Part shown: in pieces, positions 1 through 6,570 of the stretch | Layout of the letters: each line of letters begins with the position of its first letter | Position numbering within the stretch: position 1 is the first letter of the stretch | Assembly (NCBI GenBank): GCA_026785965.1 | Contig: JAJAYY010000220.1 | Location: 1 to 6,570 of the forward strand | Direction: 5' to 3' | DNA: 6,570 nt | Source of the DNA: Sphingomonas bacterium | GTDB taxonomy: Bacteria > Pseudomonadota > Alphaproteobacteria > Sphingomonadales > Sphingomonadaceae | Program-made: the position numbers and the translations under genes | The notes under the pieces: generated by a model | The model's input: the letters and a program-made list of their open reading frames with translations, nothing else | The model's database searches: none | Told to the model about the DNA's origin: nothing

Positions 1-483
1 GACCGCCACGCGCTCCACCGGCTCCGCATCCGCCTTGGCGCGCTCGACGTCTATGTTCAGGCGCTGCTCAAGCCGGCCGCGATCGAATGGCGCGCCGCTT
101 TGCTCAGCGTCCGCGCCGCACAGCCGATGCCGCGCCTGCCCTTGCCTTCCGCCGCGACGCTCGATGGCGCCGCCGATCCGCGCGGCGCCGTGCTCGGCTT
201 CCGCCGCTTCGGCAGCTTGTGGCTGCGGATCGACCTCGCCGATCGGCTCGCGACCCACGCCCACCACGTCAAGGCCAATGGCGGCGACGACCCGATCGAT
301 CACGCGCTCGCGACCAGTCTCGGGCTCGATCTGGAAACCCAGCGCAAGCTGATGGCCGAAGTCGGCTTCGTCCCCGCGGGCGAGGCGTGGAAATGGCGCG
401 GCAATCACCGCCCAGGGCGGCGCACCGAGCCCCCGCGCCCCGGCAACGCCTTCGCCGCGGCCTTGGCTGGACTCAAGCGTTAA
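1..483 (+). CDS. C-terminal tail of a helicase-related protein (partial, 5' end outside window)
   Basis: The frame is open from base 1 and ends at TAA 481-483, giving the last 160 residues of a longer protein. It contains no helicase motif, because those would lie upstream of the window. The family call rests on recognising the tail: a stretch reading RLGALDVYVQALLKPAAIEW, a middle section with LRIDLADRLATHAH, a helical part with LATSLGLD and LMAEVGF, and a close in AWKWRG followed by a basic, proline-rich linker and AALAGLKR. This matches what I remember of the C-terminus of the SUV3-like DEAD/DEAH helicase annotated in sphingomonads as 'helicase-related protein', a putative RNA helicase whose bacterial role is poorly defined. 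The location just upstream of fdxA agrees with that. An internal ATG at 127 or a GTG near 100 could start a short ORF in this frame, but the open, conserved-looking sequence before them argues against it. I am confident of the frame and less so of the family. Confidence 0.6.
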   Translation, partial: DRHALHRLRIRLGALDVYVQALLKPAAIEWRAALLSVRAAQPMPRLPLPSAATLDGAADPRGAVLGFRRFGSLWLRIDLADRLATHAHHVKANGGDDPIDHALATSLGLDLETQRKLMAEVGFVPAGEAWKWRGNHRPGRRTEPPRPGNAFAAALAGLKR

Positions 484-584
484 GCTCAATGCGCCGATAA
501 TGAGGAGCTTGACCCGCATCGCACGATTGACGCCGCTTGGCCGCATGGCTTAGCGAGGCGGACAACCAAGGAGCAATCAGTGCC

Positions 585-923
585 ATGACCTATGTCGTCA
601 CCGACGCCTGCATCAAATGCAAATATATGGACTGCGTCGAAGTCTGCCCGGTCGATTGCTTCTATGAGGGCGACAATATGCTCGTCATCAACCCCAACGA
701 GTGCATCGACTGCGGGGTGTGCGAGCCCGAATGCCCGGCCGAGGCGATCTTGCCCGACACCGAAAATGGGCTCGAGAAATGGCTCGAGCTCAACACCGCT
801 TTTTCAATTCAGTGGCCCAATATCACGCGCAAGAAGGAATCGCCCGCCGACGCCGACGAGCACAAAGGCGAAGAGGGCAAATATGACAAATATTTCTCTC
901 CTGAGCCGGGCGCGGGCGACTGA
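585..923 (+). CDS. fdxA: Seven-iron ferredoxin FdxA (3Fe-4S plus 4Fe-4S)
   Basis: This 112-residue cytoplasmic electron carrier is close to Azotobacter-type ferredoxin I (106 residues without Met). The opening [20 protein letters not shown] is nearly family consensus. By comparison with that family, Cys9, Cys17 and Cys50 should bind the 3Fe-4S cluster, and Cys21, Cys40, Cys43 and Cys46 the 4Fe-4S cluster; Cys12 and Cys25 are the usual extra cysteines. All ligands are present, including [13 protein letters not shown] around 39-51. The C-terminal half carries the family's WPNIT segment and an acidic, lysine-rich tail. I chose ATG 585 because the family starts there and AAGGAG at 568-573 lies 11 nt upstream; the frame stays open back to a TTG at 537, which adds 16 unrelated residues. 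The gene follows the helicase tail after 101 nt. The redox partners cannot be told from the sequence. Confidence 0.95.
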   Translation: MTYVVTDACIKCKYMDCVEVCPVDCFYEGDNMLVINPNECIDCGVCEPECPAEAILPDTENGLEKWLELNTAFSIQWPNITRKKESPADADEHKGEEGKYDKYFSPEPGAGD

Positions 924-1006
924 GCCGTCGCGCTTCCTCGGCGGGCGCGCAACTTCGCCCCGCGCTCGTGCGTAGAAGTCTGCGTCCGCTGCTGACGGAG
1001 CCGCTT

Positions 1007-1378
1007 ATGCGTTCGCTGATGTTGATTTCCACTGTCGCGCTGGGGCTTGCCGCGTGCGCGCTTCCGGCCCCGCCGCCGTCGGCGCCGCCGCCCGAAGTCG
1101 CCGCTAACGCCGCCTCGGCCTTGCCCACTGCCGCGCTGCTCGACCCCTATGTCGGGCGTTACGTCAGCGGCGGCGATGCGATTGTTGTCCGCCGCACGGG
1201 AAACTGCCTCGTCGCGGAGCGCGGCGGGCAGGCGCCGACCCCGCTCACGCTGGTCGGACTGGCGACCTTTGCCGACCTCGCGGGGGGCGCCTTTCTGTTC
1301 GATCGAGCCGGCGGCGGTGGTTCAACGCGCTTGACGCTGATTGCCGCCAATGGAACCCGCCGCGAGTGGATGCGCTAA
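1007..1378 (+). CDS. Small proline-rich lipoprotein, hypothetical
   Basis: This is a 123-residue protein of unknown function. The N-terminus has one Arg, a hydrophobic segment and a lipobox LAAC ending at Cys17, so export and lipid attachment are expected. A proline/alanine linker follows (about 18-42), then a compact domain of about 80 residues beginning LLDPYVGRYVSGGDAIVVRR. That opening, the later glycine- and phenylalanine-containing strand (GGAFLF) and the closing LTLIAANGTRREW resemble the small beta-rich domain (DUF3471-like) found at the end of serine beta-lactamase-like proteins; this similarity is from memory and moderate. No catalytic motif is visible. ATG 1007 is chosen because GGAG at 997-1000 sits 6 nt upstream and the signal peptide starts directly there; a GTG at 968 in frame would add 13 arginine-rich residues. 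It lies 83 nt after fdxA and 41 nt before the MipA-like gene, and could be cotranscribed with the latter. Confidence 0.8.
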   Translation: MRSLMLISTVALGLAACALPAPPPSAPPPEVAANAASALPTAALLDPYVGRYVSGGDAIVVRRTGNCLVAERGGQAPTPLTLVGLATFADLAGGAFLFDRAGGGGSTRLTLIAANGTRREWMR

Positions 1379-1419
1379 GCAGGCAGAACGCGCCGCACGC
1401 GCGCGACGAACAGGGGTGA

Positions 1420-2262
1420 ATGATGATCAAACGCTTTTTGCTGGCCGCCGCCGTGGCGACGCTTGCCACGCCCGCTCTGGCCCAGTCGAGCGACGCCTCG
1501 CTGCCCGATCCCAACGATCAGAGCGACACCTTTACGATCGGCGCGGGAGTGGCGTTCGTTCCTGACTATGAAGGCTCGGACGATTACCGCCTGATCCCCG
1601 CCGCGGCGATCCGCGCCCGGGTCGGCGGCATTTCGGTCTTCACTCGTGCGACGTATCTTTACGCCGACTTCATTCCGCGCGGATCGGGCAAGGTGGAATT
1701 CGACGCCGGGCCGATCGTCGGGGTGCGCCTTAACCGCACCGGCAAGATCAAGGATGACCTGGTCGATCGCCTGCCCGAACTCAACACGGCGATCGAGGTC
1801 GGCGGGTTCGTCGGCTTGACCGCGCACGGGCTGACCAACCCCTATGACGCGCTCAGCGTCCGGCTCGACGTGGTCAAGGACGTCGGAAAGGGCCACAAGT
1901 CGACCGTGATCTCACCGACGATCGACTTCGGAACACCGCTGTCGCGCAATTTTTACGTTGGCGCTTCGCTCAGCGCCGATTGGGTTGGCGATGGCTATGC
2001 CGATTATTATTATTCGATCACGCCGGCCAATTCGCTGCTCAGCACGCTGCCGGCGTATAATGCCGAGGGCGGGCTCAAGAGCTGGAAGCTCGGGCTGCTC
2101 GCCAACCACGCCTTGAGCGGCGATCTGCTCCACGGCGTTTCGCTGTTCGCCAGCGGCAGCTACGGCCGCCTGGTTGGCGACTTCAAGCGCTCGCCGATCG
2201 TTGCGGACCGGGGCAGCGCTGGGCAATGGTTCGGCGCGCTCGGACTGGCTTACAGCTTCTGA
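1420..2262 (+). CDS. MipA/OmpV-family outer-membrane protein
   Basis: This 280-residue protein is a predicted outer-membrane beta-barrel. The signal peptide (KR at 4-5, hydrophobic core, ALA then Gln22) has a likely cleavage site after residue 21. The mature part begins with the family hallmark GAGVAFVPDYEGSDDYR (41-57) followed by Pro60. It continues with alternating short strands and turns, carries the typical YYYSITPANS at 196-205 with a following PAYNAEGGLK, and ends in LGLAYSF with a terminal Phe, the usual signal for barrel assembly. The length is normal for the family. Family members have been linked to murein-synthesis scaffolding (MipA) or osmolarity-responsive porin-like roles (OmpV); which applies here cannot be told. 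Two adjacent ATGs (1420 and 1423) are possible starts. The purine-rich stretch AGGGG at 1412-1416 is better spaced for 1423, so the protein may be one residue shorter. Confidence 0.9.
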   Translation: MMIKRFLLAAAVATLATPALAQSSDASLPDPNDQSDTFTIGAGVAFVPDYEGSDDYRLIPAAAIRARVGGISVFTRATYLYADFIPRGSGKVEFDAGPIVGVRLNRTGKIKDDLVDRLPELNTAIEVGGFVGLTAHGLTNPYDALSVRLDVVKDVGKGHKSTVISPTIDFGTPLSRNFYVGASLSADWVGDGYADYYYSITPANSLLSTLPAYNAEGGLKSWKLGLLANHALSGDLLHGVSLFASGSYGRLVGDFKRSPIVADRGSAGQWFGALGLAYSF

Positions 2263-2308
2263 TCGATCGTGGAGCGGGTTGTGCCTTTGGCCAATATGGT
2301 CATGGGAA

Positions 2309-2343
2309 GTTCATTCGCGGCGCGTTAGCCGCCGGGTTCATTC
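2309..2343 (+). repeat. 8-nt direct repeat flanking a small hairpin, upstream of the EF-hand gene
   Basis: The 98-nt gap between the MipA-like gene and the EF-hand gene contains GTTCATTC twice, at 2309-2316 and 2336-2343, 27 nt apart start to start. Between the copies lies an inverted repeat, GCGGC (2317-2321) and GCCGC (2328-2332), with a six-base loop. No run of T follows, so a standard intrinsic terminator is unlikely. The paired copies just ahead of the EF-hand start could be operator half-sites or an mRNA 5'-leader structure. This is an observed pattern with inferred meaning; short matches like this can arise by chance. Confidence 0.35.
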
Positions 2344-2360
2344 ATTACCGGAGAAAATTG

Positions 2361-2819
2361 ATGATTCGATCGACCGCTTTGGCCCTTGCGCTGCTCGCAG
2401 CGGCGCCGGCCTTCGCCCAGAACGAACCCAAGCCGCTGCCGCGCGCGATGTTCATCGCCAACGCCGAGGCCGAATTCAACAAGGTCGACACCAACAAGGA
2501 CGGCCAGATGTCGAAGCTCGAGATCGAAGCCTTCCAGCGCTCATCGGCGCTCGCCGCTGCCGACGCCCGCAGCAAGGCCGTGTTCGCCGCGCTCGATATC
2601 GACAAGAACGGCCAGCTCAGCGCGACCGAATTCGCCAAGCTCACCGCCAAGCCCTCGGCGGTCGACGCCGCGCGCGTGCTCAAGATGGATAGCAACAAGG
2701 ACGGCAAGCTCAGCCTGGCCGAACATCGCACCTCCGCGCTCGCCAATTTCGACCGGCTCGACGCCAATAAGGACGGATTGGTGACCGTCGCCGAACTGAA
2801 GGCCTCGCAAGCCAAGTAA
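2361..2819 (+). CDS. Exported EF-hand calcium-binding protein (four EF-hands)
   Basis: This is a 152-residue protein. It has a signal peptide ending AFA before Gln20 (residues 1-19), so the mature protein should be periplasmic or secreted; no lipobox or membrane segment is seen. Four canonical 12-residue EF-hand loops follow: DTNKDGQMSKLE (43-54), DIDKNGQLSATE (79-90), DSNKDGKLSLAE (110-121) and DANKDGLVTVAE (134-145). Every loop has Asp at position 1, Asp/Asn at 3 and 5, Gly at 6 and Glu at 12, so all four look able to bind calcium. They are separated by alanine-rich helices, and loops 3 and 4 lie closest together. A calcium buffer or sensor in the envelope is a reasonable inference; no enzyme domain is present. 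CGGAGA at 2349-2354 supports ATG 2361. The frame is open further upstream to ATG 2226, but that stretch overlaps the MipA-like gene and has no signal-peptide character. The end lies 3 nt from the end of the convergent cysNC. Confidence 0.93.
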   Translation: MIRSTALALALLAAAPAFAQNEPKPLPRAMFIANAEAEFNKVDTNKDGQMSKLEIEAFQRSSALAAADARSKAVFAALDIDKNGQLSATEFAKLTAKPSAVDAARVLKMDSNKDGKLSLAEHRTSALANFDRLDANKDGLVTVAELKASQAK

Positions 2820-2822
2820 GAC

Positions 2823-4721
2823 TTAGCGGCGGTCGAGCGCGGCGATGATCGCCTCGGCCGCCGCCTCGGCGCTCATGGTCCCGGTGTCGATGCGGATGTC
2901 GGGCTGCTCGGGTGCTTCATAGGGGCTGTCGATCCCGGTGAAGTTGGCCAGTTGCCCGGCGCGCGCCTTGGCGTAGAGCCCCTTGGTGTCGCGCGCCTCG
3001 GCCTGCTCGAGCGAGGTATCGACGAAAATCTCGACGAACTCGCCCGGCGCCATCATCGCGCGGACCATGTCGCGCTCGGCGCGGAATGGCGAGATGAACG
3101 CGGTCAGCACGATCAGCCCGGCATCGGCCATCAATTTCGCGACCTCGCCGACGCGGCGGATATTCTCGATCCGGTCGGTCTCGGTAAAGCCAAGATCCCT
3201 GTTGAGCCCGTGGCGGACATTGTCGCCGTCGAGCAAAAAGGTGTGGCGACCGCGTAATGCAAGCTGCTTTTCGACCAGATTGGCGATGGTCGATTTGCCC
3301 GCCCCGCTGAGGCCAGTGAACCATAGCACCGCGGGCTTCTGCCCTTTCAGCCGCGCATGCGTCTCGCGGCTGACGTCGAGGTGCTGGCGGTGGATGTTCG
3401 ACGCCCGCCGCAGCGCGAAATTGAGCATTCCCGCCGCGACCGTCGCATTGGTCAATTTGTCGATCAGGATGAACCCGCCGAGGACATGGCTGTCGGCATA
3501 AGATTCGAACACCAGATCGCGATCCACCAGCACTTCGGCGACCCCGATCGCATTGAGCTCGAGAGTCGGCGCGGCAAGATGCTCGAGCGTGTTGACGTTG
3601 ACCTGATATTTTGGATGCTGGACGGTCGCGGTCGCGGTCTGCGTGCCAAGCTTGATCCAGTAACCGCGCCCCGGCACCAGCGGCTCCTCGTCGAACCACA
3701 CCAGGGTCGCGTCGAACTGATCGGCGGCCTGCGGCGGATCGGCGGCGTCGGCGATCACGTCGCCGCGCGAACAATCGACTTCCTCGGCCAGCGTCAGCGT
3801 CACCGATTGCCCCGCCACCGCCGCGCTCAAATCGCCATCCGCGGTGACGATCCGCGCAATGCTGGTCTGGCGCCCCGAGGGCAGGATCCTCACCGCGTCG
3901 CCGGGCTTGACCGACCCCGCCGCGACCTGCCCGGCAAAGCCGCGGAAGTCGTGGCTCGGGCGGTTGACCCATTGCACCGGCATGCGGAAGCCATGACCCG
4001 CCGCGCTGGTCTCGACCGGCACTGTCTCGAGCCATTCGAGCAGGCACGGCCCGTCGTACCACGCCATTGCCGGGCTGCGCGTCGCGACATTGTCGCCGGC
4101 CAGCCCCGATACCGGGATCGCGCTCCACTGCTTGATCCCGGTCGCCTCGGCGACGGCGCGATAATCGGCGACGATCGCGTCGAACAGGTCGCGGTCAAAA
4201 TCGACCAGGTCCATCTTGTTGACCGCCAGCACGATGCTTCGCACCCCGACCAATTGCGCCAGATAGCTGTGCCGCCGGGTCTGCGTCAGGACGCCCTTGC
4301 GCGCATCGACCAGCAGCACCGCGGCGTCGGCGGTCGAGGCGCCGGTCACCATGTTGCGGGTATATTGCTCGTGCCCCGGCGTGTCGGCGACGATGAACTT
4401 GCGCTTCTCGGTCGCGAAAAAACGGTAGGCGACGTCGATCGTGATGCCCTGCTCGCGCTCAGCGGTGAGGCCGTCGACGAGCAAGGCAAAATCGACCGCC
4501 TCGCCTTGCGTCCCGACGCGCTTGCTGTCGGCTTCGAGGCTCGCCAACTGGTCGTCGAAAATCTGCTTCGTGTCGTACAATAATCGCCCGATCAGGGTCG
4601 ACTTGCCATCGTCGACGCTGCCGCAGGTGATGAACCGCAGCAATTGCTTGTCGCGGTGGCGGGCGAGGTAGGCGCCGATGTCGGCGGCGATCAGCTCCTG
4701 TTCGGCATCGAGGTGGGCCAT
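2823..4721 (-). CDS. cysNC: Bifunctional sulfate adenylyltransferase subunit 1 / adenylylsulfate kinase (CysN-CysC fusion)
   Basis: This 632-residue cytoplasmic enzyme acts in sulfate assimilation. The N-terminal CysN part is an EF-Tu-like GTPase whose GTP hydrolysis drives APS formation by CysD. Its G-motifs are intact: GSVDDGKS (34-41), GIT with Thr94, DTPGH (113-117) and NKMD (168-171), followed by beta-barrel domains up to about residue 430. After a linker comes the CysC domain, which phosphorylates APS to PAPS with ATP: P-loop GLSGAGKS (470-477), [10 protein letters not shown] starting at 498, FISPFRAER with the family's conserved serine at about 544, and [10 protein letters not shown] with [10 protein letters not shown] near the end. 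Both halves look complete, and this NodQ-type fusion is common in proteobacteria. The start codon directly follows the cysD stop codon (TAGATG), and AGGAGGG inside the end of cysD (minus-strand copy of 4732-4738) lies 10 nt upstream, so the two are cotranscribed and probably translationally coupled. Confidence 0.97.
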   Translation of the reverse strand: MAHLDAEQELIAADIGAYLARHRDKQLLRFITCGSVDDGKSTLIGRLLYDTKQIFDDQLASLEADSKRVGTQGEAVDFALLVDGLTAEREQGITIDVAYRFFATEKRKFIVADTPGHEQYTRNMVTGASTADAAVLLVDARKGVLTQTRRHSYLAQLVGVRSIVLAVNKMDLVDFDRDLFDAIVADYRAVAEATGIKQWSAIPVSGLAGDNVATRSPAMAWYDGPCLLEWLETVPVETSAAGHGFRMPVQWVNRPSHDFRGFAGQVAAGSVKPGDAVRILPSGRQTSIARIVTADGDLSAAVAGQSVTLTLAEEVDCSRGDVIADAADPPQAADQFDATLVWFDEEPLVPGRGYWIKLGTQTATATVQHPKYQVNVNTLEHLAAPTLELNAIGVAEVLVDRDLVFESYADSHVLGGFILIDKLTNATVAAGMLNFALRRASNIHRQHLDVSRETHARLKGQKPAVLWFTGLSGAGKSTIANLVEKQLALRGRHTFLLDGDNVRHGLNRDLGFTETDRIENIRRVGEVAKLMADAGLIVLTAFISPFRAERDMVRAMMAPGEFVEIFVDTSLEQAEARDTKGLYAKARAGQLANFTGIDSPYEAPEQPDIRIDTGTMSAEAAAEAIIAALDRR

Positions 4722-5624
4722 CTAGAAATAACCCTCCTGCTTCTTCTTCTCCATCGATCCGTCGCCGCCGTCGCGGTCGATCACCCGGCCCTGGCGCTCG
4801 CTGGTCGTCGCCAGCAGCATTTCCTGGACCACTTTCTCGATCGTGTCGGCCTCGCTCTCGATCGCTCCCGACAAAGGATAGCAGCCAAGCGTCCGGAACC
4901 GCACCGATCGCATCACCGGCGCTTCGCCCGGCTCAAGCCGGAAGCGCGCATCGTCGACCATGAGGATCAGCCCGTCGCGCTCGACCGTCGGGCGCGGCGC
5001 GGCGAGGTAAAGCGGGACGATTTCGATCTTCTCGGCCATGATATATTGCCAGATGTCGAGCTCGGTCCAATTGCTCAGCGGGAACACCCGCATCGATTCC
5101 CCCGGCGCCTTCTTCACATTGTACAGCGACCATAATTCGGGCCGCTGGCGCTTGGGGTCCCAGCGGTGCTGCGCGGTGCGGAACGAGAAGATCCGCTCCT
5201 TGGCGCGGCTTTTCTCCTCGTCGCGCCGCGCCCCGCCGAACGCCGCATCAAAACCGTGCTGGTCGAGCGCCTGGCGCAGCCCTTGCGTTTTCCACAGATC
5301 GGTGTGCAGCGGGCCATGGTCGAACGGGTTGATGCCCTGTGCTTCGGCCTCGGCGTTAATGTGGACGATCAGCTCGATCCCCGGCGCGGCGGCGACCGTG
5401 TCGCGTTGCGCATACATCGCACCGAATTTCCAGGTGGTATCGACGTGGAGCAACGGGAATGGCAGGGCTGCGGGGAAGAACGCCTTCTTCGCGAGGTGAA
5501 GCATCACCGCGCTATCCTTGCCGATCGAGTAAAGCATCACCGGCCGCGCCGCCTCGGCCACCGTCTCGCGCAGGATGTGGATGCTCTCGGCTTCGAGCCG
5601 GTCGAGGTGGGTCAGGGGCGCCAT
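4722..5624 (-). CDS. cysD: Sulfate adenylyltransferase subunit 2 (CysD)
   Basis: This 300-residue protein is the catalytic ATP sulfurylase subunit of the PP-loop nucleotidyltransferase family. With CysN it turns sulfate and ATP into APS and pyrophosphate, the first step of assimilatory sulfate reduction. Visible features are [14 protein letters not shown] at the N-terminus, the PP-loop SIGKDSAVM (33-41), HVDTTWKF (60-67), the signature [20 protein letters not shown] (130-149), [11 protein letters not shown], the [10 protein letters not shown] segment and the characteristic tail [10 protein letters not shown]. Nothing appears to be missing and the length is normal. ATG 5624 (minus strand) is supported by GGAAGGG (the complement of 5631-5637), 6 nt upstream. 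It is the first gene of the cysD-cysNC pair and is divergent from thiC. No cysH, cysI or cysQ is in the window. Sulfur-status control is likely, but I could not identify a recognisable operator. Confidence 0.97.
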   Translation of the reverse strand: MAPLTHLDRLEAESIHILRETVAEAARPVMLYSIGKDSAVMLHLAKKAFFPAALPFPLLHVDTTWKFGAMYAQRDTVAAAPGIELIVHINAEAEAQGINPFDHGPLHTDLWKTQGLRQALDQHGFDAAFGGARRDEEKSRAKERIFSFRTAQHRWDPKRQRPELWSLYNVKKAPGESMRVFPLSNWTELDIWQYIMAEKIEIVPLYLAAPRPTVERDGLILMVDDARFRLEPGEAPVMRSVRFRTLGCYPLSGAIESEADTIEKVVQEMLLATTSERQGRVIDRDGGDGSMEKKKQEGYF

Positions 5625-5661
5625 CGCGAGCCCTTCCAGCCGAGCGCGGCGAGTTGGTCAA

Positions 5662-5675
5662 GGGAAACGCTTCCC
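5662..5675. promoter_or_regulatory. Inverted repeat GGGAA-ACGC-TTCCC between cysD and thiC
   Basis: GGGAA (5662-5666) and TTCCC (5671-5675) form a perfect five-base inverted repeat around ACGC. It lies 38 nt upstream of the cysD start and about 27 nt before the 5' strand of the riboswitch P1 helix. That position fits an operator for one or both divergent promoters. As RNA in either direction it would form a small tetraloop hairpin. No T-run follows on either strand, so a terminator is unlikely. I cannot assign a regulator. Confidence 0.3.
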
Positions 5676-5701
5676 CTCGTCCGCGCTTCGCCGTAGAAGC
5701 C

Positions 5702-5787
5702 CGCCATCCCCGGGGAGCCGAATGCGGCTGAGAGGCAGTTCACGACTGCGACCCGTAGAACCTGATCCCGTTGATACGGGCGTAGGA

Positions 5788-5800
<13 letters not shown>
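5702..5800 (+). ncRNA. TPP riboswitch (THI element) in the thiC leader
   Basis: The conserved THI-box core is readable on the plus strand: GGCTGAGA at 5726-5733, GACCC at 5750-5754, GAACCTGATC at 5758-5767 and GCGTAGG at 5780-5786. The helices can be drawn by hand. P1 is 5707-5710 with 5789-5792, probably extended by 5702-5705 with 5797-5800. P2 is 5711-5714 with 5752-5755. P3 is AGCCG 5716-5720 with CGGCT 5725-5729, and P3a is 5735-5739 with 5745-5749. P4 is 5761-5763 with 5784-5786, and P5 is CCCG 5767-5770 with CGGG 5777-5780. Thiamin pyrophosphate binding should stabilise P1 and lower expression of the downstream thiC. The J region after P4 reads AA where many examples read GA. Confidence 0.95.

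Positions 5801-6570
<770 letters not shown>

Noticed and set aside
500..553. A 17-codon ORF ([17 protein letters not shown]) ahead of fdxA, considered as a leader peptide
   Set aside because: It has no ribosome-binding site, no clustered regulatory codons and no attenuator-like hairpins, so chance is the simplest explanation.
527..556. TTGACG at 527-532 with a weak TTAGCG/TAGCGA about 17-18 nt later, considered as the fdxA promoter
   Set aside because: The -10 match is poor and TTGAC-like words are easy to find; not enough to annotate.
941..963. Possible terminator hairpin after fdxA (GCGGG with CCCGC)
   Set aside because: The stem is short and bulged and no T-run follows. In DNA this GC-rich, such hairpins are common by chance.
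2261..2268. GATCGATC palindrome at the end of the MipA-like gene
   Set aside because: An eight-base palindrome overlapping the stop codon in GATC-rich sequence is expected by chance and has no second copy nearby to support a site.
2917..4128. A 403-codon minus-strand frame inside cysNC
   Set aside because: It is the same DNA read in another frame. The Arg/Gly/Ala-rich, low-complexity translation has no motifs, while the cysNC frame is conserved throughout.
3357..4583. A 408-codon plus-strand reading frame opposite cysNC
   Set aside because: It is antisense to a gene with intact GTPase and kinase motifs. Its translation is rich in Arg, His and Asp with no recognisable domain, as expected for a GC-rich shadow frame.
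5693..5698. TAGAAG considered as a -10 box for the thiC leader
   Set aside because: Its position would suit a start near the riboswitch, but there is no convincing -35 element at the right distance.

Overview
The window is a GC-rich stretch of bacterial chromosome. The protein families, the C/G-ending codons and the gene neighbourhood suggest an alphaproteobacterium, most likely of the Sphingomonadales; this rests on recognised sequence character, not on a search. Almost everything is ordinary housekeeping or envelope coding sequence. I found no mobile element, CRISPR array, tRNA, rRNA or defence-like system, and no novel multi-gene system.

Left part, plus strand: the window opens inside the C-terminal tail of a large protein that looks like the alphaproteobacterial SUV3-like helicase (1-483). 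It is followed by fdxA, a seven-iron ferredoxin (585-923). Then come a small proline-rich lipoprotein (1007-1378), a MipA/OmpV-family outer-membrane barrel (1420-2262) and an exported protein with four EF-hands (2361-2819). The last three are all exported and form an envelope cluster, but only the lipoprotein and the barrel are close enough (41 nt) to suggest an operon.

Middle, minus strand: cysD (5624 to 4722) and cysNC (4721 to 2823) are directly abutting genes for sulfate activation. CysD and the GTPase domain of CysNC make adenosine 5'-phosphosulfate (APS) from sulfate and ATP. The fused C-terminal CysC domain phosphorylates APS to PAPS. cysNC ends tail-to-tail with the EF-hand gene, with only 3 nt between the stop codons.

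Right part, plus strand: a 211-nt divergent intergenic region (5625-5835) holds a well-formed TPP riboswitch (about 5702-5800) and a compact expression platform that can mask the thiC Shine-Dalgarno sequence. thiC (5836 onward), which makes the thiamin pyrimidine HMP-P, runs off the right edge after 245 codons. Sulfate activation and thiamin synthesis therefore share one divergent control region.

The most useful observations are the riboswitch expression platform, the crowded cysD/thiC control region with a GGGAA-N4-TTCCC inverted repeat, the terminator-free convergence at 2820-2822, and the repeat-flanked hairpin ahead of the EF-hand gene.
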